Assembly: GCA_035461765.1 (NCBI GenBank)
Contig: DATHUY010000158.1
Location: forward strand, 1 to 35,007
DNA from: Longimicrobiales bacterium
Lineage (GTDB): Bacteria > Gemmatimonadota > Gemmatimonadetes > Longimicrobiales > RSA9
Direction of reading: 5' to 3'
Length of the DNA stretch: 35,007 nt
The notes beneath the pieces are model-generated. The model was given only the letters and a program-made list of their open reading frames with translations. It did not search any database and was not told where the DNA came from. Position numbers and translations under genes: made by a program. Below, piece after piece: positions 24,051 through 32,585 of the stretch (its first letter is position 1; every line of letters begins with the position of its first letter).

Positions 24051-24545
24051 ATGTCGATCGGAAATGATCTGATCCCCGAGTTCGAGCAGGAGATGGCCGC
24101 CACGCGTCGCGTCATCGAACGGGTGCCCGACGACAAGCCGGACTGGAAGCCCCACCCGAAGTCGTTTTCGATCGCACACCTCGCGCAGCTCGTGGCGTGG
24201 ATGCCCGGCTGGATCGCGCAGACGCTCGAGCATCAGTCGCTCGACCTGACGAAGGCCGGCGGCTACAGCAACGAGAGCACGGCAACACTGCTCGCAACAT
24301 TCGATGAGAACGTCCGCGCTGCGCGTGCTGCACTCGAGGCGTCGCAGGATGAGGACTGGGACGCGGACTGGTCGCTGAAGATGGGCGACAAGGTGCTCAT
24401 GACACTGCCGCGGACCGCCGTCATCCGACAGCACATCAGCCACCTCAGCCATCATCGCGGTCAGCTCACCGTCTACCTGCGCCTGCGCGATGTGCCGGTG
24501 CCGTCGATCTATGGACCGACCGCCGACGAGGGCTGGGGAAGCTGA
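24051..24545 (+). CDS. DinB-family four-helix protein
   Basis: The product is 164 residues, preceded by AAAGGAG 6 nt before the ATG. It has the DinB/DUF664 helical-bundle pattern: LIPEFEQEMAATRRVIERVP, then SFSIAHLAQLVAWMPGW (metal-ligand His in helix 2) and IRQHISHLSHHRGQLTVYLR (two His in helix 4). These three His normally hold a divalent metal. Family members include thiol-dependent transferases such as bacillithiol or mycothiol enzymes; the substrate here is unknown. There is no signal peptide. Confidence 0.92.
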   Translation: MSIGNDLIPEFEQEMAATRRVIERVPDDKPDWKPHPKSFSIAHLAQLVAWMPGWIAQTLEHQSLDLTKAGGYSNESTATLLATFDENVRAARAALEASQDEDWDADWSLKMGDKVLMTLPRTAVIRQHISHLSHHRGQLTVYLRLRDVPVPSIYGPTADEGWGS

Positions 24546-24647
24546 GCGGCCATCGAATCCGATCGTCGCCGGCTGCCTTCGGCAGGTGAGCGGAGGGGCG
24601 AGGCCTGCGGCTGACACCCGAACCGGCTCCGCGGCTTGGAAGGCGGC
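24546..24647. other. Start of the repeat-filled spacer after DinB
   Basis: The spacer 24546-25005 has no supported gene. Its first ~100 nt show only a weak inverted motif (CTTCGGCAGGTG) and no clear terminator; the remainder is occupied by the three repeat types listed separately. Confidence 0.4.
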
Positions 24648-24708
24648 GGTGAGGCCGGGAAGTCGGTGGTAAGGCCGGGAAGTCGGTGGTGAGGCCGGGA
24701 AGGTCGGT
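24648..24708. repeat. Three tandem 20-21-bp repeats
   Basis: The units GGTGAGGCCGGGAAGTCGGT (24648-24667), GGTAAGGCCGGGAAGTCGGT (24668-24687) and a 21-nt version with one extra G (24688-24708) follow each other directly. Low divergence suggests recent slippage. Confidence 0.85.
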
Positions 24709-24721
24709 GGTGGACGTTGCG

Positions 24722-24961
24722 AACCGTCCATTTCGCGACGGGCTTCGCGAGGACTGGAGCATTGAGAGCGCTATGCGCGGCCAATCTTCCATCGTCCCCG
24801 CGGAATTCCAGTTCGATGGAGACTTGACCGCACCATGCGCGCTGAATGCTCCACGCGCCGGAATCTCCGCCACCGATTGGACGGTTGACGACCCGGGTCG
24901 TCCGCAGCATGCTCGCTGAATGCTCCACGCGCCGGAATCTCCGCCACGATTGGACGGTTGA
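24722..24961. repeat. Cluster 2 of the ~45-bp intergenic repeat (one inverted, three direct units)
   Basis: Unit D (24722-24765) is inverted. Units E (24782-24826), F (24844-24888) and G (24918-24961) are direct, at steps of 62 and 74 nt. F and G are almost identical (GAATGCTCCACGCGCCGGAA to GGACGGTTGACG). All share AATGYTCCA, then ~24 bases, then GGACGGTT with cluster 1 at 19210-19378. Confidence 0.75.
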
Positions 24962-24968
24962 CGGCACC

Positions 24969-25005
24969 GATCCCGCGCACGAACACGCTCCCGCTCCCGA
25001 CTTCG
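24969..25005 (-). repeat. CCCGATCCCG-family dispersed repeat, partial copy
   Basis: GATCCCGCGCACGAACACGC followed by TCCCGCTCCCGAC is close to the copy at 14814-14850 and to the reverse complement of the left arm at 23335. It ends exactly at the stop codon of the minus-strand sigma factor gene and may act in 3'-end formation. Confidence 0.6.
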
Positions 25006-25572
25006 TCACAGCACCACCTCCCGCAGCAGCCACTCCCTCGCCCCCAGCCAGTCCCGCCGGACCGTGCGCGTCGTTACACCGAGCGCTTCGGCGATCTCCG
25101 CTTCGGTCATCCCGCCAAAGAAACGGTACTCGACCACGCGCGCCTGGCGCGGATTCACGGTGGCGAGGCGCTCGAGGGCGTCGTGAATCGTGATCAGTGT
25201 CTCGGTGCGTTCTGTTGCCGCGACCTGAATCGCTTCGGCGAGTGTCACACGCGTGAGGCCCCCGCCCCTCTTGGCGGCCACGTGCCGGCGAGCGTAGTCG
25301 ATCAGTACGCGGCGCATGGAGCGGGCTGCCAGCGCGAAGAGCTGTGAGCGGTTCTTCCAGTCCACTTCGTGCTGGTCGAGCAGCCGCATGTACGCCTCAC
25401 TGACGAGCGCCGTCGTGTTCAGGGTATGACCCTGCCGCTCGCGCCTCAGTTGCAGGTGCGCGATCGCGCGTAGCTCGTCGTACACGAATGGAAGCAGCGC
25501 GTCCAGCCTGCTCTCCGGGGTCGTTGCCGCCGTCGACGACATCGATTCGTTCGTCGGTTCCGTCATGACCAT
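25006..25572 (-). CDS. ECF-type RNA polymerase sigma factor (Sigma70_ECF/TIGR02999 type)
   Basis: The product is 188 residues from ATG 25572; a second ATG two codons later (25566) is equally possible. Region 2 contains LLPFVYDELRAIAHLQLRRE and LNTTALVSEAYMRLLDQ; the middle has RSMRRVLIDYARRHVAAKRGGG, a hallmark of this subgroup. Region 4 has VEYRFFGGMTEAEIAEALGV followed by TTRTVRRDW. It would direct RNA polymerase to a small set of promoters. No anti-sigma gene is adjacent. A divergent repeat lipoprotein lies 134 nt away, and a second sigma gene of the same type lies beyond the kinase. Relatives are often coupled to Ser/Thr kinases. Confidence 0.93.
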   Translation of the reverse strand: MVMTEPTNESMSSTAATTPESRLDALLPFVYDELRAIAHLQLRRERQGHTLNTTALVSEAYMRLLDQHEVDWKNRSQLFALAARSMRRVLIDYARRHVAAKRGGGLTRVTLAEAIQVAATERTETLITIHDALERLATVNPRQARVVEYRFFGGMTEAEIAEALGVTTRTVRRDWLGAREWLLREVVL

Positions 25573-25706
25573 GTCCAGTCATCCAGGGGTTTCGTGCGCG
25601 CGGCTGATGGCCGGAACGGGCCGATGTCCGGTTCCTGCCGCCGATTGCGCGTCAGGCAGATAGCGGTGCAGTACGCAAGACCACTTAGACTTCCGGGAGA
25701 GGTATC

Positions 25707-27635
25707 ATGCGCAGACCATATCGAAGCCGCATCACACCCATCATTCTGCTGGCCGCGGCCACCGCCTGCGACAGCAGCCCGACGGACGCGCCGTTCAATG
25801 CCGTTCCGATCGGCGGCGGCACACACGCCGCAACGGTGCTCGACGCCACGACCGGCGGCACGCCCGGCTTCTATTTCCTGCCTCCGACCGTTCCGACAAC
25901 GCCGGCGTACTCGGGCACGTTCGACGGCTCGCTGCTTCCCGAGCTCAGTGTCGAGGTATGCGAGCTGGACGCAGCCGGCGCGTGCCCGGCGGCGCCCATC
26001 GTCACGTACAGCGCCACAGGCAACGCGCGTCATGCCATACGGCTGAACCCGGGCCGCGACCTCTACTTCGTCTACTGGAACGTCGTGCCGCCGGACGCCG
26101 CCGGTGCGGCGTTCCGTGCAACCGTCATCGCATCCGGCAGGGACCTCGGTCATGTCGACTTCATTGAGCCCGTCGCCGGCCGCTGGATGCCGATCGCGTT
26201 CCGCATCGAGGAGGGCGCGCTCGACGAGGTCGATCCGCCGACGGAGCCGCCGGCCGAACCGCCGCCCGCGCTGATCACGAGCAATGCCGACGGTACGCGC
26301 GTTGGCAGCGGCCTTCAGCATGGTACCTGGACGTTCACGCTCGAGACGCCGGCACCTCCGGGCGGCATCGACGTGGAGATCCGGAGCTCCGATCCGTCGC
26401 TCCTCCTGGTCGCCCCCGATGCAGCGACGCCCGGTGCCGACCGGATCACCGTCTCCCTGGGCGGAGGTGTCCTCACGGGTACCTTCTGGGTTCAGGGCAT
26501 GGAGGGCGTGACGGGCACGAGTGTCGTAGAGTTCAGTGCCGCCGGATTCGCGGGCAGCGCGAGCATCGATGTCGTCCCGGTCGCCGCCAGCATCCTCGGT
26601 CTGGGCGCGAGCGTGTCCACCGTCGGACCGGATGTGCCGTTCCAGGTGCGGGTCGGCGCGCTCGATGATGCCGGTACGGGTATGCACGCGCTCCAGGCCG
26701 TGCGCGCCGGCGGGGTGCCGCTCACGTTCACGATCACCAACAGCAATGCCACGGTAGCGCGGCTGGTCACGAGCGGCGGTGCGGACCAGGTCCGCACGGT
26801 GGACATCGCGGCGGGTGAATGGAGCAGCCCCGCGACGGTCGCCGCGGGCGGCGTTGCGTTCGACGCGCTCGCGGGCGGCACGACCACGGTCACAGCGGCG
26901 CACCCCGGCATCACCATGCTTGCCGGCGCGACGATCGATGTGACGGTCACCGCGGGACTCAACGTCACGAGCGGCGTGCGCGTTGGCGCCGGACTGATGC
27001 ACCTCGTCGTATTCACGCTGGACGCGCCTGCGCCCGCTGGCGGTCTCACTGTTCATCTCGAGAGCTCCGATCCCGGTCTCCTGCTGCTTGCGCCGAACCG
27101 CACGACCGTCGGTACGGCATCGATCGATGTGACGATCGGCGGCGGGTCCGGCGGAACGGGCTTCCTGATCGCCGGCGTCGAAGGCGTCACGGGCACCGCG
27201 ACGATCACGGCGACCGCGCCCGGTTACGACACCGGCGTCGGCACGGTGACGGTCACGCCGGTGGGTGTCAGGCTGCTGTTCCTCGCCACGAGCCAGACCG
27301 CCACGGGGTCGAACGATCCGTTCCGGGTCGCGGTCGGCGGCATCAATCCGAGCGGCACCGGCCTCTACACGGAGCAGGACGTGCGCTTCGGCGGTACGCC
27401 CATTGTCGTCGACATCACGAACAGCGACGCGGCCATTGCACAGCTCATCACGTCCGCCGGAGCGGCGCAGGTTGTGACCGTCACCATTCCTGTGGGCGAC
27501 AGCCGCTCACCGCTCGACCTGGCGGGTGGCGGTGTCGAGTTCGACCCGTTAACACCCGGTCAGACGACGGTGAGTGTATACGGTGCGGGTCTCATACAGG
27601 TGCCCGGTGCCACGCAGACGATCACGATCAACTGA
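25707..27635 (+). CDS. Lipoprotein with two ~225-residue repeats
   Basis: The product is 642 residues. GGGAGAGG precedes the ATG. The lipobox ATAC gives Cys21. Residues ~22-190 form a unique beta-rich head, ending in a Pro/Glu linker (PPTEPPAEPPP). Two homologous halves follow, ~191-418 and ~419-642, in register: GTRVGSGLQHGTWTFTLETP against GVRVGAGLMHLVVFTLDAP, SSDPSLLLVAP against SSDPGLLLLAP, GMEGVTGT against GVEGVTGT, ITNSNATVARLVTS against ITNSDAAIAQLITS. The pattern suggests Ig-like or beta-sandwich surface modules. It is divergent from an ECF sigma gene and convergent with the kinase. It may be a sensed or regulated surface protein of this locus, which is inference. Confidence 0.8.
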   Translation: MRRPYRSRITPIILLAAATACDSSPTDAPFNAVPIGGGTHAATVLDATTGGTPGFYFLPPTVPTTPAYSGTFDGSLLPELSVEVCELDAAGACPAAPIVTYSATGNARHAIRLNPGRDLYFVYWNVVPPDAAGAAFRATVIASGRDLGHVDFIEPVAGRWMPIAFRIEEGALDEVDPPTEPPAEPPPALITSNADGTRVGSGLQHGTWTFTLETPAPPGGIDVEIRSSDPSLLLVAPDAATPGADRITVSLGGGVLTGTFWVQGMEGVTGTSVVEFSAAGFAGSASIDVVPVAASILGLGASVSTVGPDVPFQVRVGALDDAGTGMHALQAVRAGGVPLTFTITNSNATVARLVTSGGADQVRTVDIAAGEWSSPATVAAGGVAFDALAGGTTTVTAAHPGITMLAGATIDVTVTAGLNVTSGVRVGAGLMHLVVFTLDAPAPAGGLTVHLESSDPGLLLLAPNRTTVGTASIDVTIGGGSGGTGFLIAGVEGVTGTATITATAPGYDTGVGTVTVTPVGVRLLFLATSQTATGSNDPFRVAVGGINPSGTGLYTEQDVRFGGTPIVVDITNSDAAIAQLITSAGAAQVVTVTIPVGDSRSPLDLAGGGVEFDPLTPGQTTVSVYGAGLIQVPGATQTITIN

Positions 27636-27644
27636 CGCGGCACC

Positions 27645-27675
27645 ACGCACGGGGGCCGGAGCCACCCCCGTGCGT
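27645..27675. terminator. Bidirectional hairpin terminator between convergent genes
   Basis: ACGCACGGGGG and CCCCCGTGCGT form a perfect 11-bp stem around a 9-nt loop. It fills the 41-nt gap between the stop codons of the repeat lipoprotein and the kinase, so it can serve both strands. No T run is present. Confidence 0.8.
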
Positions 27676-27676
27676 A

Positions 27677-30442
27677 TCACCCGCGAAGCAGCGCGCGCGC
27701 TGCCCGTGTGTCGGGATGTTCCTCACCCAGTCCGCTGGTGAGCGGTGGCAGCGCGCGCTCCAGGTCGGCGCGTGCGGCCACCGAATCTCCGAGCTCCAGC
27801 CGCGCGCGTGCGCGCAGCAACAGGGTCTGGCCGACGTATCCGCTCCGGGCGGGATCACCGGCCACTCGCGCGGCCAGGTCATGGTAGTCTGTTGCGTAGC
27901 GTTCGGCGGAACGCGCATCGCCCGTGCCGAGTGCAACAGTGGCTGCGACGCCGAGCGTGGGCGGGAGATCGGGCGCGTCCAGACGTTCGGGGTAGCCGAT
28001 CTTCGCGAGCTGCGCATTGATGGCCGCACGAGCGGTGGCGCCATCGCCTCGGCCGAGCAGAAGAAGCGTACGCGTGAGTGCGCTGTATGCGAGCAGCCGC
28101 TCGTTGGCATTCACGGAGCTGCGGAGATGGGCTTCCGCGGAATCGAGACGGGCCTCCGCCTCGTCGTATCGCTCGAGATGCACGAGAGCCCGGCCCAGAA
28201 TCGCCCGTGACTCGGCGGCCACGCGCTGGTTGCCGGCGGCGACGCTCTTCACGATATCCTCGTCGATCAGCCGGGCTGCCTCCTCGTATCGGCCCAGACG
28301 GATGAGACTGGCGCCGTACGACGTGATGAACCCGGGCGGCGCTGCGCCGGATGCTTCGAGCGCACCGATCCGCTCGCGCAGCGCGCTTCGGATCTCGAAA
28401 CCCGCCCTGACTTCGCCCATCATCTCGAGGAGTGATGCGCGATTCAGCGATACCACGACGTATCCCAGTGTGGCGCCGCGACCCGACTCGGACATGATCC
28501 GCAGGATCGAGTCGTTCAACGCGGCAACCTTTGCTATCTGCCGTTCGTTCCAGTACAGGTTCGACAGCTCGTTGCTGACGTGGAGCACGTTCTCCACACC
28601 GGCGACGGGACTCCCGGCCAGCGACGCCTTTGCTTCCAATAGCGTCTCGATCGCACGGGTGCGGTTTCCATCCGCCTCGAGGATCGCTGCACGAGCGCGC
28701 GCGCACGAGACGAACGTGTCCGTCGATGGCGTGGTGCCGGCCAGGATGGCGGCAGCCTCCTCGACCTGAGCCCGGGCCGCAGCAGGGTCGTCGCGATAGC
28801 GCAGCCGGGCGGCGCCGCACAGCGCGGCCGCCAGCAGGTCAGCATCGTCATTGCTACGTGCGGCCTGTTCCACCCGGCCCAGCAGGTCGAGCATCTTCGC
28901 CGTTTCACCGAGGCTGAAATATCCGTTCGCGAGCATCAGGAGCATCCGACCCATGAACGGCGGCTCGGTGCCGTATTGCCGGTCGAGCATGTCCACGCCG
29001 CGGTCCAGCAGCTCGACGAGCGTGAGCGCTCTGCCGCCCGGTCCGATCTCCGACAGCAGCAGCTGCATGAACTCGTTCGCCGCCTGCACGCGCTGCTGCT
29101 GGTACACGGCCGCATCGCGCTGACGCCGCGCTTCCACACTCTGATGCGTCGTCATCGCCGTCGATCCGAGCAGGGCGAGCACCACGACCGCGGCCGCAAT
29201 CACACCGCTCCGATAGCGACGTACGAACTTGCGTGCGCGATACCGCATCGTCGGCGGTTGCGCGGTGACCGCCTGGTGATCGAGGTATCGCCGCAGATCG
29301 GCTGCGAACTCCGCGACCGTGGCGTAGCGCTCGGCGGGCTCGACGGCGAGTGCCTTGCGCACGATGGTGTCGAGATCGCTCCGCAACGTGCGCAGCAGCT
29401 CGGCCGGCGAGACGGCACGCTGCTGCGCCGTGGCCGACAGCGTCGCCGTCTCACCTCGCACCGCAAGGGCCGACGCGAGCGTCGGTGGCTCCCGCGTCGC
29501 CGCCTCGCACAGCTCCGCATAGGAACGGATCGGTTCCGTCCGGCGCGGATGGTGACCGGCGACGAGCACGTAGAGCAGAAGCCCGAGCGAATAGACGTCC
29601 GCGGCCGTCGTCACGTCAGCGCCCGTCAGCTGCTCCGGCGCTGCGAACTCCGGTGTCAGCGACACGCCGAGCTCGCGCGTCAGCTCTGCACCGTCAGCGG
29701 CCACGCTCGTCTCGTCGTCCGCCAGGAGCTTCGCGACGCCGAAGTCCAGCAGCCTGACGGTACCATCGTGCGTCACGAGCATGTTCGACGGTTTGATGTC
29801 GCGATGCACGACGAGGTGTGCGTGCGCGTGTGCGACGGCGTCCAGCGCCTGAAGGAAGAGCTCGATGCGCTTGCGCACAGACAGCCGGTGTCCGTCGCAG
29901 TAGCGATCGATCGGCGCGCCGTCGATGTGCTCCAGCACCAGATACGGCACATGGTCGGGCGCAACACCGGCGTCGATGAGGCGTGCGATGCCCGGGTGTG
30001 TGAGGCGGGCGAGGTAACGACCCTCGCGGGCGAACCGCTCGAGCGCCGCGCCTCCTGCCGCACGGTTCAGCAGCTTGATGGCGACCTGCCCTTCGAAGCG
30101 GCCATCACTCCGTTCCGCCCGCCACACGACGCCCATGCCGCCCCGGCCGATCGGCTCGATGAGCGTATAGGCGCCCAGACGCTGGCCGGACCGAACGAGG
30201 TCTGAGCGATCCGCGGCTTCGTCCCTGTCGCCAGTCAGAAGGCTGGCGGCGCCGATCCGATCCGACAGGTCGCCGAAATACTGCTCGGAGGCGTCTGCGG
30301 CAGACAGCAGTGCATCCACCTCGCGGCGCATCGCATCATCATCGCCGCATGCACGCTTGATGAACTCGATCCGGTTGCCGGCATCCAGCTCCGCTGCCTC
30401 CGCGAAGATCTGCTCGGCGCGACGTGCACGCGATTCGCTCAT
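27677..30442 (-). CDS. Membrane Ser/Thr protein kinase with C-terminal TPR-like region
   Basis: The product is 921 residues from ATG 30442, chosen because GGAGAGGG lies just before it; an ATG at 30457 overlaps that site. The kinase domain (~91-385) has all key residues: GRGGMG (99-104), Lys123 in VAIK, HRDIKPSN (213-220), DFG (233-235) and APE (268-270). One membrane segment lies at ~412-430 (GVIAAAVVVLALLGSTAM). The extracytoplasmic part is built of helical pairs like TPR units (RYEEAARLIDED, RYDEAEARLDSAEAHLR, RARLELGDSVAARADLERAL). It likely senses an outside signal and phosphorylates cytosolic targets. The upstream sigma gene ends 71 nt before it, in the same direction, so the sigma factor is the obvious candidate target. 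Confidence 0.95.
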   Translation of the reverse strand: MSESRARRAEQIFAEAAELDAGNRIEFIKRACGDDDAMRREVDALLSAADASEQYFGDLSDRIGAASLLTGDRDEAADRSDLVRSGQRLGAYTLIEPIGRGGMGVVWRAERSDGRFEGQVAIKLLNRAAGGAALERFAREGRYLARLTHPGIARLIDAGVAPDHVPYLVLEHIDGAPIDRYCDGHRLSVRKRIELFLQALDAVAHAHAHLVVHRDIKPSNMLVTHDGTVRLLDFGVAKLLADDETSVAADGAELTRELGVSLTPEFAAPEQLTGADVTTAADVYSLGLLLYVLVAGHHPRRTEPIRSYAELCEAATREPPTLASALAVRGETATLSATAQQRAVSPAELLRTLRSDLDTIVRKALAVEPAERYATVAEFAADLRRYLDHQAVTAQPPTMRYRARKFVRRYRSGVIAAAVVVLALLGSTAMTTHQSVEARRQRDAAVYQQQRVQAANEFMQLLLSEIGPGGRALTLVELLDRGVDMLDRQYGTEPPFMGRMLLMLANGYFSLGETAKMLDLLGRVEQAARSNDDADLLAAALCGAARLRYRDDPAAARAQVEEAAAILAGTTPSTDTFVSCARARAAILEADGNRTRAIETLLEAKASLAGSPVAGVENVLHVSNELSNLYWNERQIAKVAALNDSILRIMSESGRGATLGYVVVSLNRASLLEMMGEVRAGFEIRSALRERIGALEASGAAPPGFITSYGASLIRLGRYEEAARLIDEDIVKSVAAGNQRVAAESRAILGRALVHLERYDEAEARLDSAEAHLRSSVNANERLLAYSALTRTLLLLGRGDGATARAAINAQLAKIGYPERLDAPDLPPTLGVAATVALGTGDARSAERYATDYHDLAARVAGDPARSGYVGQTLLLRARARLELGDSVAARADLERALPPLTSGLGEEHPDTRAARALLRG

Positions 30443-30513
30443 TTCAGCCCTCTCCATGTTGACGGTGGGGAAGGGCGGACGTCACCCGTCAACTCATACA
30501 GAAAAAGAGGCCG

Positions 30514-31086
30514 TCAGGGATCAGGGATGTCGGATCGCAGCCTCTGGTAGAGCCTCGTCGAGGCAATGCGCCATTCGCGCTTGACCGTTGCCGCAGACAG
30601 GTCGAGCGCCTGCGCCACCTCGTCGACCGTCATGCCGCCAAAGACGCGGCACTCGACGATGCGGGCGCGTCGCGCATCCTCGACCTCCAGCTGCGTAAGC
30701 AGCTCGTCCAGCGCGAGCAGCTCGTCGAATGTGGCCTCCGCGACGAGCGAATCCTCCTCGAGCGTCACGTGCGTCGCCCCGCCCCCCCGCTTCGCAGCAC
30801 TGCGCCGCTCCGCGTAGTTGATCAGCACCTGCCGCATCGCCTGTGCTGCCGTCGCGAAGAAATGTGTGCGGTTGATGAAGCTGATGGACTCCCGGCCCGC
30901 GAGCCTGATATAGGCTTCGTGGATCAGCGCCGTCGTGTTGAGCGTGTCATCGCCCTGCCAGCGGCGCCTTTGTGCATGGGCGACGTGCCTGAGCTCGTCG
31001 TAGACGGCGGTGAAGAGGTTATCCGCGGCGTTCGCCTCACCTGCGCGTGCGCGGTCCAGCAGGACGGTAATGGATTCCCCGGTCAT
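30514..31086 (-). CDS. ECF-type sigma factor upstream of the kinase (Sigma70_ECF/TIGR02999 type)
   Basis: The product is 190 residues from ATG 31086 (MTGESITVLLDRARAGEANA); a longer frame to 31158 has no family match. Region 2 shows LFTAVYDELRHVAHAQRRR and LNTTALIHEAYIRLAG; the linker has QAMRQVLINYAERRSAAKRGGG; region 4 has VECRVFGGMTVDEVAQALDL and SAATVKREW. It is clearly related to the sigma factor at 25006-25572. It has the same direction as the kinase and a gap of 71 nt, so the pair is a probable operon. Members of similar groups are activated by kinase phosphorylation rather than by an anti-sigma factor. Confidence 0.94.
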   Translation of the reverse strand: MTGESITVLLDRARAGEANAADNLFTAVYDELRHVAHAQRRRWQGDDTLNTTALIHEAYIRLAGRESISFINRTHFFATAAQAMRQVLINYAERRSAAKRGGGATHVTLEEDSLVAEATFDELLALDELLTQLEVEDARRARIVECRVFGGMTVDEVAQALDLSAATVKREWRIASTRLYQRLRSDIPDP

Positions 31087-31170
31087 CGGCTTGCTGCCAC
31101 GGTGGGAAGATGGGCCACGACCACTCCAATGATGCCCTGGACGCAACGGGAGCGGCAAGGGTGACGGCGG

Positions 31171-32370
31171 TTACTCCCAGCCGTCCTGCGGCAGCCCCGG
31201 CGTAATCCTCAGCGCATTCGCGTAATACAGCTTCCGCAGCACCTCGTCCGGCAGGTCGATGCCGTACAGCTTCCAGAACGCGTGGTACGGCCGGTAGTAA
31301 TCGAAGTAGTCATCGGCCGTCTCGAACACGCGCCAGAAGTACGGATACTCCTCGGGTTGAAACGAGTCCTTGCCGAACAGGATCCGATCCTGATAGCGGA
31401 TGAAGAAGTCGCGCGCCGTGCGCGGCTGGCGGCCGATGTCGTACAGCACGGCGCCGACCTCGGTGTGCACGTTCGGCAGCTCGTCGAGCAGCTTGCCGAG
31501 CGTGGCGAGGTCGTTCGCCTGCCAGCCCATGTGCGCCGTGACGAACGTCGTGTTCGGATGGCGGCGGAACAGGTTGTCGCGTTCCTGCGCGAGCTGTTGG
31601 AAGCTCGGGTAGCGGTCCTGCGGGTAGCGCCGGTTGGGGAACAGCGCCAGTTCCAGCCACCGCTCGTTCGTGTAGTCGAGCTCCTTGAAGAACTCCTGCG
31701 GGTCCGCCGTGTGGATGAACACGGGGATGCGCAGCCGCGCAGCCGCCTGCCAGATGGGGTCCAGCTCCGGGTCGTCGATGCGCAGCCTCGAGCCGTCCGG
31801 CTTGCGTATGGAGAGCCCGAACCCCTTCGAGATCTCGCCGATGCCGACCGCTCCCGCTGCAACGTCCGCTTCCAGCTGCTGCACCGCGCGCTGCACCCAG
31901 CCGCGCTCGAGGTCGCCGAACTCGATGCCGGTGAACACGCGCACGCGATCGCGCATCGCCGGTGACGCGCGTATGCCCGCGAGCACCTGGCGCAGCCGGT
32001 CGCCGCGCAGGTTGCTCGCCGCGATCATCACGCGCAGGCCGATCTCGTCCATGGCGGCGCCCAGGCGGGCGAGGCCTTCCGGGCTGCCGTCGAGGCCCGG
32101 GGGATGGCCGTGGAAGTCGATCGCCGGATACTTCGGCTTCGGTACCAGGTGCTCCGTCGTGATCAGCGTCGACTCCGGACGGTAGTCGACGATGCTCGGC
32201 GGCTCGAGCTGCGGCGGCTGACAGGTGCGCGGCCGCACTTCCGTCATCCCGGCCGGGCACTGCTCGCCCTCCCCGATCGTGACCGCGCCCGCGCGCTGCG
32301 CGTGTGCGGTCGCGGGGGCATGCAGCAGGACAATCGCGGCGATGCCGCCGAGCAGAGCAGTGCGGTGCAT
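31171..32370 (-). CDS. Exported amidohydrolase-family protein
   Basis: The product is 399 residues with a signal peptide (MHRTALLGGIAAIVLLHAPA, cut after AHAQ). A GGAGAG ribosome site precedes the ATG. The TIM-barrel amidohydrolase_2 pattern is clear: AIDFHGH (His87, His89), IPVFIHTADP, TTFVTAHMGW, ILFGKDSF. These supply the usual His and Asp metal ligands. Two Cys (38 and 50) lie in a short N-terminal insert (CPAGMTEVRPRTC) and may pair after export. The family includes decarboxylases and hydrolases acting on cyclic or aromatic acids; the substrate is unknown. It is read divergently from the PCYCGC protein. Confidence 0.9.
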   Translation of the reverse strand: MHRTALLGGIAAIVLLHAPATAHAQRAGAVTIGEGEQCPAGMTEVRPRTCQPPQLEPPSIVDYRPESTLITTEHLVPKPKYPAIDFHGHPPGLDGSPEGLARLGAAMDEIGLRVMIAASNLRGDRLRQVLAGIRASPAMRDRVRVFTGIEFGDLERGWVQRAVQQLEADVAAGAVGIGEISKGFGLSIRKPDGSRLRIDDPELDPIWQAAARLRIPVFIHTADPQEFFKELDYTNERWLELALFPNRRYPQDRYPSFQQLAQERDNLFRRHPNTTFVTAHMGWQANDLATLGKLLDELPNVHTEVGAVLYDIGRQPRTARDFFIRYQDRILFGKDSFQPEEYPYFWRVFETADDYFDYYRPYHAFWKLYGIDLPDEVLRKLYYANALRITPGLPQDGWE

Positions 32371-32518
32371 GGAATACTCTCCGGGAGGTGGGCGTTTCCG
32401 GAAATCTGACGGCCCGGCCGGGCATGCGTCAAATATGGTCCTCCCCCACCGTCCGTGGCCTGCCGGTCACCGCGGGAGGTACATACTCGCATAAACATGC
32501 TATATCGTGCCATTTTCG

Positions 32519-32547
32519 TTGCTTCGGGTCCCGGTGACCTTTAGCTT
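32519..32547 (+). promoter_or_regulatory. Candidate promoter for the PCYCGC gene
   Basis: TTGCTT, 17 nt and TAGCTT resemble -35 and -10 boxes. The leader would be about 30 nt. No good ribosome site is seen before the ATG at 32586. The 215-nt divergent spacer also contains an AT-rich stretch (CATGCTATATCG) near 32497. Confidence 0.3.
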
Positions 32548-32585
32548 GGGGGACCGTCCGGCCCATTCTTCCCTCGACGACGCCC

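Noticed and set aside
23335-25005. Possible CRISPR array in the spacers
   Set aside because: Repeats are few, vary in length and spacing, include inverted units and lack unique spacers of constant size; no cas genes are present.
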